64,000 nt of DNA from Rhizobium subbaraonis (GTDB lineage Bacteria; Pseudomonadota; Alphaproteobacteria; Rhizobiales; Rhizobiaceae), in NCBI RefSeq assembly GCF_900220975.1, contig NZ_OBQD01000004.1, positions 307,234 through 371,233 on the forward strand, read 5' to 3'. Of the stretch, positions 14,001 to 20,914 are shown piece by piece. The notes below the pieces were generated by a model that was not told the origin of the DNA, made no database searches, and worked only from the letters and a program-made list of their open reading frames with translations. Made by a program: the position numbers and the translations under genes. Within the stretch, counting starts at the first letter, position 1; each line of letters begins with the position of its first letter.

Positions 14001-16557
14001 GTCGACCTGGCAGACGCTGCTGGCCACCGCGCGCGCCGTCTTCCACGCCCGCAACGGCCGGCTTGCCGACCAGATCGAGCGCGCCGTCTCGATCTTCGCC
14101 ACGCCGTCGACATCGGAGCAGCCGGAGGTGCACCATGCGGCGCCGATCCCGGCTGCCGCACGCAAGAGCGAGCCGGTGGCGCTCGACGGCAGCGAGCTCG
14201 CCTTCTGGAACGGCTATGGCGGCTTCAACGTTGAACGCCGCGAATACGTCATCAAGCTCCGGGGCGGCGAGGGAACGCCGCATCCGTGGATCAACGTGAT
14301 TTCCAACGAGCGTTTCGGCTTTCATGTGGCCGCCGAGGGCGGCGCCTATACCTGGAGCAAGAACTCGCGCGACTATCAGATCACCCATTGGACGAACGAC
14401 CCGGTGATCAACCGGCCCGGCGAAGCCTTCTATGTCAAGGATCGCGAGAGCGGGGCGGTGTTTGCACCGTTCGCAGGGCTGTCGCGCGATCCGTCGGTGC
14501 TTTTCGAGGCCTGGCATGGCCTCGGCTACTCGGCGTTCCGTACGGCCTCCGGCGGCCTGGAACTCGATCTTGTACAGACGGTGGATTCCGAGCGACCGGT
14601 CAAGTATTCGCGCCTGATCGTGCGCAATACCGGATCTGCCGAACGAAACCTGTCGGCATACGGCTACGTCGAGTGGGTCCTCGGCAACGCACCGGCGAAG
14701 ACTGCGCCCTTCGTGCTCTGCAGCCAGGACGAGGAGACGGGCGCGATCCTTGCGACCAACCCCTACAGCCTCGACTTCTCCGGTCGTACCGCCTTCTTCG
14801 CCGCCAACCACAAGCTGGATGGCGTGACGACGAACCGCCGCGAGTTCATCGGCCGGGAAGGCGACATCGTCATGCCGGCGATCCTTGCCAGCGGCGCGAA
14901 GCTATCGGGCACGATGGAGAGCAATGGCGCGCCCTGCGCGGCACTCGTGTCGGACTTCACGCTGGCTGCCGGCGAGGCGCGGGAGTTCCTCTTCGTGCTG
15001 GGCGACGGCGATGATGCGGATGCGGCCAAGGCGCTCGTGAAGCAGGTCCAGTCCGTCGTATTCGACGACGAGCTTGCGAAGGTGCGCAATTTCTGGCGCG
15101 ATTTCACCGGCACGCTGCAGGTCGATACGCCGGATCCGGCCCTCAACCTGATGATCAACACGTGGCTGCCCTATCAGAGCCTCGGCTGCCGTGTCATGGC
15201 GCGGTCGGCATTCTACCAGGCAAGCGGCGCCTTTGGCTTCCGCGACCAGTTGCAGGACACGCTCGCCTTCCTGACGCATCGTCCGGAACTTGCGCGCAAG
15301 CAGATCCTGAATGCGGCGTCGCGCCAGTTCCACGAAGGTGACGTGCAGCATTGGTGGCTGCCGGATTCCGGCGCGGGCGTGCGCACGATGATCTCCGACG
15401 ACGTCGTCTGGCTCGCCTATGCGGTGACGCAATATTGCGGGTCGACGGGAGAACTCGCAATCCTGGACGAGAAGCTGACCTTCATCGAAGGCCCGCCGCT
15501 TGCAGAAGGCCAGCACGATGCGTTCTTCAAGCCCGGCCGATCGGTCGACGCCATCGCTCTCTACGAACACTGCGCCCGTGCACTGGACCTCGCGATTCAG
15601 CGCACCGGCGAGAACGGGCTGCCGCTGATGCTCGGCGGCGACTGGAACGACGGCATGAACCGCGTCGGCGAAGCCGGGCGGGGAACGAGCGTCTGGCTCG
15701 GCTGGTTCCTGGCTGGCACCCTGCGGGCGTTTGCGCCGATTGCGCGCAAACGCGGCGACAACCACCGTGCCGATGCCTGGCTTGCCCATCTCGAGCGGCT
15801 CAAGGCGGCGCTGGAGAGCGCAGGCTGGGATGGCGCCTACTATCGCCGGGGGTACTTCGACGACGGCAGCCCGCTCGGCGCGAACGGCGCCAGCGAATGC
15901 AGGATCGATTCGATCGCGCAGTCGTGGAGCGTGATGTCGGGCGAGGGCGACAAGGAGCGTGCGCGGCTCGCCATGGATGCAGTCCTTGCCGAGCTCACCG
16001 ACGAGGAGGACGGCATCATCAAGCTGTTCACGCCGCCCTTCATCGACGGCGCCCAGGATCCCGGCTACATCAAGGCTTATCCGCCGGGCGTGCGCGAGAA
16101 CGGCGGGCAGTATACTCATGCGGCGACCTGGGTCGTCATGGCGCTTGCCATGCAGGGCAGGGCCGATGATGCCTGGAAGTGCCTCGGTCTGCTCAACCCG
16201 ATCAACCACGGTGCAACGCGCGAGGCGATCGAGACCTATCGCGTGGAACCCTATGTCGTTGCGGCCGACGTCTACGGCGAGGGCAATCGCAAGGGGAGAG
16301 GCGGCTGGACCTGGTATACGGGATCTGCCGGCTGGCTCTACCGCGCTGCGGTCGAGGGTATCCTGGGCATCCGCAAGGAGGCGGGCCGCCTGAAGGTCGA
16401 TCCGGTGATGCCGAGCGGCTGGGAAGGCTTCTCGGCGGTTGTGACCTTGGATGGGGTTGCACACTCGATCCGCGCAAATCGGTCGGGCAACGGGGAAATT
16501 GTCGTGAACATTGATGAAACTGTCATAAAGGTTCCGCAAGAAGAGTATTCGCTCTAA
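8068..16557 (+). CDS. ndvB: Cyclic beta-1,2-glucan synthase
   Basis: A 2829-residue inner-membrane enzyme that starts, elongates, cyclises and releases periplasmic cyclic beta-1,2-glucan. The N-terminal part carries membrane segments near residues 410-470, 810-850 and 935-980. Between them is a GT84 glycosyltransferase with the DSD motif (TLDSDTRL, about 624) and the RQHRW motif (about 771). The C-terminal half is the glycoamylase-like plus GH94 phosphorylase-type region, which in this family controls ring size, with GGDWNDGMNRVG near residue 2524. Length matches NdvB/ChvB. In rhizobia loss of the glucan impairs hypo-osmotic adaptation and nodule invasion. The OpgC-type gene follows after 37 bp; exporter ndvA is close by on the opposite strand. 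Confidence 0.98.
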   Translation: MSLHNRPQTSSREAESKQIDYNDSIRDTYFTLEELSACGEELARNGANTLPGYAPFDFRARHRENEKEIFRVFQTTARDVEAGMTITPAAEWLLDNYYVVEEAVQEVRRDFPRRFYRQLPTMKIGDTEIPRTLALGWLYVAHTQSSVSRESLTAIVEGFQKVEAFKIGELWAMPSIIRFILIENLRRISSRVERSRSMRRKANEIADELIRQNDPEKSVVILREVENLVADNTFVAQLLYRLRDGLQASGAAIQWLERQIEARGTDLEEVLVAEQNRLSSGNVTMSNLIKGLRSIDDTEWPVWVESVSRLDAALREGSDYTDLDFGSRNAYRDTIEKMARRSGKTELEVTQIALAMTAEDMAAGNVEGAHEANVGSYLVGKKRKLLEERISFRPSILQRIVRFGRSLDWFAIAGPAILLTLMAMVGVYYFLDQMDIPDGAWLIMLILFALPASEGALGLYNTLVTLCVKPTRLVGYEFREGIPEEARTLVAVPCLISKRDHVDELVRNLEVHYLANPRGEIYFALVSDWVDSKVEETPEDLEVLEYAKREIALLSARYAYDGRTRFYLLHRRRLFNPQEGVWMGWERKRGKLHELNLLLRGDGDTSFLPGANTVPDNVQYVLTLDSDTRLMRDAATKLVGKLFHPINRPQIDPKTQRVVAGYSILQPRVTPSLTTGDDASTFQRIFSANRGVDPYVFTVSDVYQDLADEGTFTGKGLYHVDAFEAALKGRIEENTVLSHDLLEGSYARCALVTDVEFIEDFPIRYEVETSRQHRWARGDWQLLPYIFKPSSGVSMLGRWKMYDNLRRCLIPICWLVASVMGWYYMEPRQALIWQLVLIFLLFVAPTLSLFTGAIPRRSDIVARAHLQTILSDIRAANAQVALRIVFIAHQAALMADATVRSLYRMFFSRKHMLEWRTAAQVHSSAGGGIGSYYIDMWQAPALAVAAVALALFSKTGVPFIALPFVAIWILSPAIAWYVSQSAETEDRLMVPDDVVVELRKYARRTWRYFEEFVTAEQHFLPPDNFQETPHPVLAERTSPTNIGVYLLSVISARDFGWIGFEETVRRLEETVSTIDSMPKFRGHLYNWYRTNTLETLGPRYVSAVDSGNLAGHLIAVSSMCREWAEAPSAHLHGNLDGIGDAASILSETLAELPDDRKTVRPLRRLIEERISGFHNALAAVKREHEFASIRVINLAVLARDVNKLIANLDHEIKSPQSGEVVKWANALVANCEAHIADSVFDLGSIEALRQRLIVLRDRTRDIAFSMDFGFLFRPERRLLSIGYRVETNELDEACYDLLASEARLTSLFAIAKGDLPTEHWYKLGRPVVPIGARGALVSWSGSMFEYLMPPLVMQEPQGGILNQTNNLIVREQQNHGKRLGTPWGISEAAFNARDHEMNYQYTNFGVPTLGLKRGLGQNAVIAPYASLLATQYDPKASLENLNELRALGALGVYGFHDAVDFTPTRVPEGKRCAVVRNYMAHHHGMSIAAVANVAFNGALRARFHSDPVIEAAELLLQEKAPRDIPIINTKREPETVGSTQADLLRPEVRVIEDPMSEDREAVFLTNGHYSVMLTATGSGYSHWNGQSVTRFKPDPVEDRWGTFIFLRDTATNDWWSVTAEPKRADGEETKTQFSDDKAEYFKTVGTLSSEVECIVATEHDAEGRRLTLLNTGPEDRFIEVTSYMEPVVTTDDTDNAHPLFARMFVKTEIGRRGDVVRVERNKRTPSEPDMCVAHLIVDNAGSRRTEIETDRRNFIGRGRSLSTAAAFDPGVQLSGTDGFTLDPIVALRRVVRVPAGKKVKVIFWTVAAPNREELDRAIDRYRHPDAFNHELIHAWTRSQVHLRHIGVSSQEAASFQALGRYLIYPDMHLRADAATVQAGLASQSALWPLAISGDFPIYVLRINDEVDLEIAREALRAQEYLRHRGVLADLVILNEKASSYAQDMQHTLEQMCENLRMRGQSDGMRQHIFAVRRDLMEVSTWQTLLATARAVFHARNGRLADQIERAVSIFATPSTSEQPEVHHAAPIPAAARKSEPVALDGSELAFWNGYGGFNVERREYVIKLRGGEGTPHPWINVISNERFGFHVAAEGGAYTWSKNSRDYQITHWTNDPVINRPGEAFYVKDRESGAVFAPFAGLSRDPSVLFEAWHGLGYSAFRTASGGLELDLVQTVDSERPVKYSRLIVRNTGSAERNLSAYGYVEWVLGNAPAKTAPFVLCSQDEETGAILATNPYSLDFSGRTAFFAANHKLDGVTTNRREFIGREGDIVMPAILASGAKLSGTMESNGAPCAALVSDFTLAAGEAREFLFVLGDGDDADAAKALVKQVQSVVFDDELAKVRNFWRDFTGTLQVDTPDPALNLMINTWLPYQSLGCRVMARSAFYQASGAFGFRDQLQDTLAFLTHRPELARKQILNAASRQFHEGDVQHWWLPDSGAGVRTMISDDVVWLAYAVTQYCGSTGELAILDEKLTFIEGPPLAEGQHDAFFKPGRSVDAIALYEHCARALDLAIQRTGENGLPLMLGGDWNDGMNRVGEAGRGTSVWLGWFLAGTLRAFAPIARKRGDNHRADAWLAHLERLKAALESAGWDGAYYRRGYFDDGSPLGANGASECRIDSIAQSWSVMSGEGDKERARLAMDAVLAELTDEEDGIIKLFTPPFIDGAQDPGYIKAYPPGVRENGGQYTHAATWVVMALAMQGRADDAWKCLGLLNPINHGATREAIETYRVEPYVVAADVYGEGNRKGRGGWTWYTGSAGWLYRAAVEGILGIRKEAGRLKVDPVMPSGWEGFSAVVTLDGVAHSIRANRSGNGEIVVNIDETVIKVPQEEYSL

Positions 16558-16594
16558 CTCGGATTCGGACATTGGGGCATTTCGGTTCCGGCAC

Positions 16595-17809
16595 ATGAGG
16601 CGGGGCCGCGATGCCCCGTTTCATGTCCAGCGTTCGGGAAGACATGCATTGACCTGGAAGACTGAAACGGCACCGGCTGCGACTGTCCCTGCAGCAAAGA
16701 GCCCACGGGATACGCGAATTGATGTTCTGCGCGCCCTTGCGTTGATCACGATCTTCATCAACCACGTTCCCGGCAATTTTCTCGAGCATCTGACGCTCAA
16801 GAACTTCGGCTTTTCCGATTCGGCGGAAGCCTTCGTGCTCATTTCCGGGGTTTCCGTGGGGCTGGCCTACCGAACCCGCTTCGCGGTCGGCCAGAGAATT
16901 GCCGCGAGCGCAAAAATCCTGCGGCGTGCGTTCACGCTGTATGTGGCGCATGTGATGACGAGCGTCGTCACCTTCGCGATCTTCGCCGGGGGCGCCCTGT
17001 GGTTCGCACGCCCCGATCTCCTCTCGGAGATCAACCTGCGTGCCGTCGTCGACCGCACCGAGCAGGGTCTCCCGAGCATGGTGCTGCTCGGACACCAGTT
17101 CGGCTACAACAACATCCTGTCCATGTATGCGGTGCTGATGCTGATGCTTCCGGGCATGCTCTGGCTAAATGCACGCAACCCCATCGCACTGCTGGGTGCT
17201 TCAGGCATTCTCTGGCTGGCGGCGGGCATATGGAACATTGCGCCGTCGAACTTCCTCGATGACGGCTACTGGTTCCTTAGTCCGTTCTCCTGGCAGTTCC
17301 TGTTTGCGATCGGCATCGTCGCCTCGTCCAAAGCCGCAACGACGTCCTGGCCACCGAAGAGCGCGGTCCTGACGGGGCTCTGCTGGGCCTATCTCGCCAT
17401 ATCGCTGGTCTGGGTGGTCCTTTCCCTCTGGTCGATCGATACGTCGCTGGGGCTGCCGGTGGTACTGACTGGCTTCGACAAGACCTTCCTGTCGGCGCCG
17501 CGGCTGCTGCACGTGCTGGCGTTCGCCTATCTGATTGTGACCATTCCGGGGATTTCCCGCCTGTTCGTCCTGCCGTCCTCTCATCCGCTGACGGCGGTCG
17601 GACGCCATGGCCTGGCGATCTTCATCTTCGGCACCATCCTTGCCATGATCGGCCAGGTGCTGATGTTCGTGACCGGCAAGAACCCCTGGTTCGGCACACT
17701 CTACGTGGCCTGCGGCATCGGGGTTCTGTTGGCCTATGCGCGCTACCTCGACTGGTTTGCCGGGCTCGGGCGGACAGGCGCACCCAAGGTGGAAAAGCAG
17801 GCGGCCTGA
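16595..17809 (+). CDS. OpgC-family glucan succinyltransferase, probable cyclic-glucan modifier
   Basis: A polytopic membrane protein of about 404 residues with RIDVLRALALITIFINHVPG at the first membrane helix and roughly ten hydrophobic segments, the pattern of the OpgC family (acyltransferase 3-like). Members add succinyl groups to periplasmic glucans; Brucella Cgm, encoded near its cyclic glucan synthase, is the closest functional parallel. It lies 37 bp after ndvB on the same strand, so co-expression with glucan synthesis is likely. The start is unsure: ATG 16595 has no clear ribosome-binding site, while an in-frame TTG at 16649 has GGGAAG upstream and would remove 18 residues. A strong bidirectional hairpin ends the unit. 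Confidence 0.85.
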   Translation: MRRGRDAPFHVQRSGRHALTWKTETAPAATVPAAKSPRDTRIDVLRALALITIFINHVPGNFLEHLTLKNFGFSDSAEAFVLISGVSVGLAYRTRFAVGQRIAASAKILRRAFTLYVAHVMTSVVTFAIFAGGALWFARPDLLSEINLRAVVDRTEQGLPSMVLLGHQFGYNNILSMYAVLMLMLPGMLWLNARNPIALLGASGILWLAAGIWNIAPSNFLDDGYWFLSPFSWQFLFAIGIVASSKAATTSWPPKSAVLTGLCWAYLAISLVWVVLSLWSIDTSLGLPVVLTGFDKTFLSAPRLLHVLAFAYLIVTIPGISRLFVLPSSHPLTAVGRHGLAIFIFGTILAMIGQVLMFVTGKNPWFGTLYVACGIGVLLAYARYLDWFAGLGRTGAPKVEKQAA

Positions 17810-17948
17810 AGAGTGCTTGCCGATCCGTCGGCACATGCGGTTGAGACCGGTCTGGCCTGGTCGCGGGCGACGCCCGGATAACCGGCCTGCCTAGTGAGAG
17901 ACCCAAGGTCATCGATAACGGGTGTCCGGGCAGCATGCCTTAAACGAA

Positions 17949-17981
17949 AAACGCCGCGCTGGGATGCTCCGCGCGGCGTTT
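17949..17981. terminator. Bidirectional terminator between the OpgC gene and ndvA
   Basis: AAACGCCGCGC (17949-17959) pairs perfectly with GCGCGGCGTTT (17971-17981) across an 11-base loop. A-rich and T-rich flanks on both sides fit termination of both convergent transcripts. Confidence 0.88.
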
Positions 17982-18004
17982 CTTGCTTGATGGTTGCCGT
18001 TGTG

Positions 18005-19765
18005 TCAGGCGGCGGTTGTGTGGCTCTTGCGGACATCCTCGTCGGTCAGGATGCCGCTTGCACGGAGCAGCGCGGCAAAGCGGCCGTTGCTCTGGCTGAG
18101 TTCGTGGAACGTGCCCATCTCGGCGATACGGCCATGGTCGAGGAAGAGCACCTTGTCCGCCTCGCGCACCGTCGAAAGGCGGTGGGCGATGATGAAGGTC
18201 GTGCGGTTCTTGCGCAGATTGTCGATCGCAGCCTTCACGCGTGCCTCGGTCTCGACGTCGAGCGCGCTGGTCGCCTCGTCGAGGACGAGGATCGGCGCGT
18301 CCTTTAGGATGGCGCGGGCGATGGCGATACGCTGGCGCTCACCGCCCGACAGCCGGTTGCCCCGTTCGCCGACATGGGTGTCGTAGCCATTCTGGCGCGA
18401 CCGGATGAAGTCATCAGCGGCCGCAGCCTCGGCCGCGCTCATGATCTCGTCCAGCGTGGCGCCGTCGCGACCCAGGCGAATGTTGTCGCCGATCGAGCGG
18501 TTCAGCAGGCCGGCATCCTGGAAAACGGTGGCGATGGAGCGACGCAGCGATTTGCGCGTCACGGTGGAGATGTCGACGCCGTCGATCAGTATCTGGCCCC
18601 GGCTCGGCTCGTACACGCGCTGCAGCAGGTTCACCAGCGTGGTCTTGCCGGCACCGGTCGGGCCGACGATCGCGACGGTCTCGCCGGCCTCCGCCGTGAA
18701 CGAGACGTCACGAACGCCTTGCGTGGCGTTGGCGAAGTCGAAGCTGACGTCGCGGAATTCGACCTTGCCGCGCACGTCGGTCAATTCGGCGGCATCGCTC
18801 GGCTCTTCACGGTCCTTGACGGCGTCTTCGAGCGTGAAGAAATCCTCAAGCTTGGCGCGCGCCTCGAAAATCTGCGTAGCGAACGCCTTCATCTGGTCGA
18901 GGCGGCCGATCAGCAGCCCGGCAAAGCCGATGAAGGCGATGACGTCGCCGACCCGCAGTTCGCCGCGCTGGACGAGAACGGTGCCGATCACCAGGATGGT
19001 CATCATCGAGATCGTCGAGGCGATGCGGTTCAGTGCGCTGGCCAGCGCCCACCAGTCGAGGACCGGATACTGCGCGTTGATTAACTGCTGGGCGAACTGC
19101 TTCAGCTGACGGGTCTCGGCCTCGATGCGATTGTAGCTGTGCACGACCGAAACGTTGCTGATCGAGTCGGAGACGTGGGAAAAGACGGTGTGATAATGCC
19201 CCTCCACCGATGCCTGGCCATCGCGGGTCTTGTTCATCACCACCTTGCCGATGATGACATAGGCGATACCCAGAACCAGCAGCACGATGGAAAGACGATA
19301 GTCCATCGCAAAGGCGGTCGGCACGAGAAGCACCAAGGCGATCGCCGTCGCCAGATGCGTGCGCATGAATTCGAGCCAGAGGCCGAACAGCGTTTCGCAG
19401 GCGCGCAGCAGCGTGTGCAACGCATTGGAGGTGCCGCGCTGGCTGTGCCAGGAGAGCGGCATCGAAATGATCCGGCCGAAGGCTTCGGTGATCAGGCTGG
19501 CGCGGCGGCCGTGCGCCAGCCGGTCGGCCTCGCGGGCGACCAGGACGAAGGCGACGGTGTTGAACACGCCGAAGCCGGCCCACATCAGCAGCATGGGGGT
19601 GACGGAGCTGCTGGACGAGATGGCATCGATGATTTTCCCGAAAAGGATCGGCTCCGCAATCGTGATGACGGCGAGGACGACGTTTGCGACGACGATCGAC
19701 GAGACGCGCATTCGGTAGACCGAAAGGTAGCTCAACGCCCGCGCATAAACCTGGAACAACGACAC
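18005..19765 (-). CDS. ndvA: Cyclic beta-1,2-glucan ABC exporter
   Basis: A 586-residue half-transporter with an N-terminal six-helix membrane domain (residues 1-310) fused to an ABC ATPase. Walker A GPTGAGKT is near residue 368, the signature LSGGERQR near 473, and Walker B ILVLDEATS near 493. Length and sequence (start MSLFQVYARALSYLSVYRMR) fit NdvA/ChvA, which exports cyclic beta-1,2-glucan to the periplasm as a homodimer. It is convergent with ndvB and the OpgC gene, so synthesis and export genes share one locus but not one transcript. A 295-bp region separates its start from the LuxR-type gene. Confidence 0.97.
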   Translation of the reverse strand: MSLFQVYARALSYLSVYRMRVSSIVVANVVLAVITIAEPILFGKIIDAISSSSSVTPMLLMWAGFGVFNTVAFVLVAREADRLAHGRRASLITEAFGRIISMPLSWHSQRGTSNALHTLLRACETLFGLWLEFMRTHLATAIALVLLVPTAFAMDYRLSIVLLVLGIAYVIIGKVVMNKTRDGQASVEGHYHTVFSHVSDSISNVSVVHSYNRIEAETRQLKQFAQQLINAQYPVLDWWALASALNRIASTISMMTILVIGTVLVQRGELRVGDVIAFIGFAGLLIGRLDQMKAFATQIFEARAKLEDFFTLEDAVKDREEPSDAAELTDVRGKVEFRDVSFDFANATQGVRDVSFTAEAGETVAIVGPTGAGKTTLVNLLQRVYEPSRGQILIDGVDISTVTRKSLRRSIATVFQDAGLLNRSIGDNIRLGRDGATLDEIMSAAEAAAADDFIRSRQNGYDTHVGERGNRLSGGERQRIAIARAILKDAPILVLDEATSALDVETEARVKAAIDNLRKNRTTFIIAHRLSTVREADKVLFLDHGRIAEMGTFHELSQSNGRFAALLRASGILTDEDVRKSHTTAA

Positions 19766-20060
19766 TTCAAAACCCTTTCGCGGTCCTGCATTGTGCGCCG
19801 CATCAATGTCATTCGTCTGACGCGGGCAACGCGGTAAAGTTCCGCCCCGTGGGCGACGTAAGGCCGCAGCGGGGCGTTTCCAGCGATGAGGGAATGCTAT
19901 TCACCTGTCGATGAATGGACGCTGAACAGTCCGTTGCCAAATCGGCTCAAATTGCTAAACGGAACTGTGACGCGTGTTTTGTTCACGACGCGCGCGTTGC
20001 GCGCAATGATATTTTCAAGCTATTACGTATAGAGGGGCCGCGTGTTCGGTCGATTTTATA

Positions 20061-20801
20061 ATGAACATCAACCTGCTCGCCCAGTTTACGGGGTTGCTCG
20101 ACGAATTATCCGAGCGTGACGAGATCGTTGCGGAATTCGAACGATTGCTCGATCTTTACGGCTTTCAGCATTACGGGGTCGTGCGACAGCCAAAGCCCCA
20201 TGAGGATCCGCTGAGCCTGGTTCTCGTCGGCCGGTGGCCGGACGGGTGGCCGGAAAACTACATCCGCAAGAGATACATCGTCATTGATCCGACCATCGTC
20301 TACCTGAACCACGCCCAGGCGGGATTTCGCTGGCGGGACTCATTCACGGCCATGCGCTCCAACCCCCATCGCAAGCGTATGGAGCGCATGATGGTGGAGG
20401 CACGCCAGCATGGTCTCGAAGACGGCTATATCTTTCCGGTTCACGGCAGGCGTGGGCTTTTGGGGGTCATGACGGTCGGAGGCAAGGTCGTGGACCTTCA
20501 TCCCGCCGAGATGGGGCTGTTCGAGAACGTCGCCAAGAAGCTCTTCTGGAAGCTGCTCGGCATTCAGGAGCCGCAGATATCGGAGGCGCTCGCAGCCGAG
20601 GTGAACCTGCATCTGACGCGTCGAGAGATGGAGGCGCTGAGCTATCTGGCGGACGGTATGACCTCGCACGAGATCGCGCGCAAGCTGTCGATCTCCAACC
20701 ACACCGTCGACTGGTACATGAACGGCATACAGGCGAAACTGAAGGCGAAGAACCGCCATCACGCGGTCTCGCTGTCGTTTCGACTGGGGCTGATCTCCTG
20801 A
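20061..20801 (+). CDS. LuxR-family transcriptional regulator, autoinducer-binding type, no luxI nearby
   Basis: A 246-residue regulator. The N-terminal domain keeps the acyl-homoserine-lactone pocket pattern of TraR/LuxR: W63 and Y67 (WPENYIRKRY), D76-P77 and W91. The C-terminal domain (about 185-246) is a LuxR helix-turn-helix with LTRREMEALSYLADGMTSHE and ISNHTVDWYMNGIQAKL. It should therefore bind DNA in response to an acyl-HSL-like signal, but no synthase gene occurs in the window, making it an orphan. Divergent from ndvA and upstream of pyc on the same strand with its own spacer. Targets cannot be read from the sequence. Confidence 0.9.
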   Translation: MNINLLAQFTGLLDELSERDEIVAEFERLLDLYGFQHYGVVRQPKPHEDPLSLVLVGRWPDGWPENYIRKRYIVIDPTIVYLNHAQAGFRWRDSFTAMRSNPHRKRMERMMVEARQHGLEDGYIFPVHGRRGLLGVMTVGGKVVDLHPAEMGLFENVAKKLFWKLLGIQEPQISEALAAEVNLHLTRREMEALSYLADGMTSHEIARKLSISNHTVDWYMNGIQAKLKAKNRHHAVSLSFRLGLIS

Positions 20802-20836
20802 CGGCGCAATTCGCGCAAAAGCGCCGTTTGAGGAAA

Positions 20837-20865
20837 TTGAACTTCCTATTTTGACTCGCTAAAGT
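20837..20865 (+). promoter_or_regulatory. Candidate pyc promoter
   Basis: TTGAAC (20837-20842) and TAAAGT (20860-20865) are separated by 17 bases, giving a start near 20872 and a leader of about 43 nt before the TTG start codon of pyc. Each hexamer matches the consensus at four of six bases. Confidence 0.4.
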
Positions 20866-20914
20866 CTCTTCGCGGGTGCAGCATTCCCGCGTTCAAGTCC
20901 ATGAGGAGTTCGAC

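Noticed and set aside
9727-14811. 1694-codon minus-strand open frame inside ndvB
   Set aside because: Shadow of the ndvB reading frame, with the same Arg/Ala/Asp-rich composition and no motif or start signal.
20801-20827. Terminator after the LuxR-type gene
   Set aside because: ACGGCGC and GCGCCGT can pair, but the loop is 13 bases and no T-run follows, so I do not list it as a terminator.
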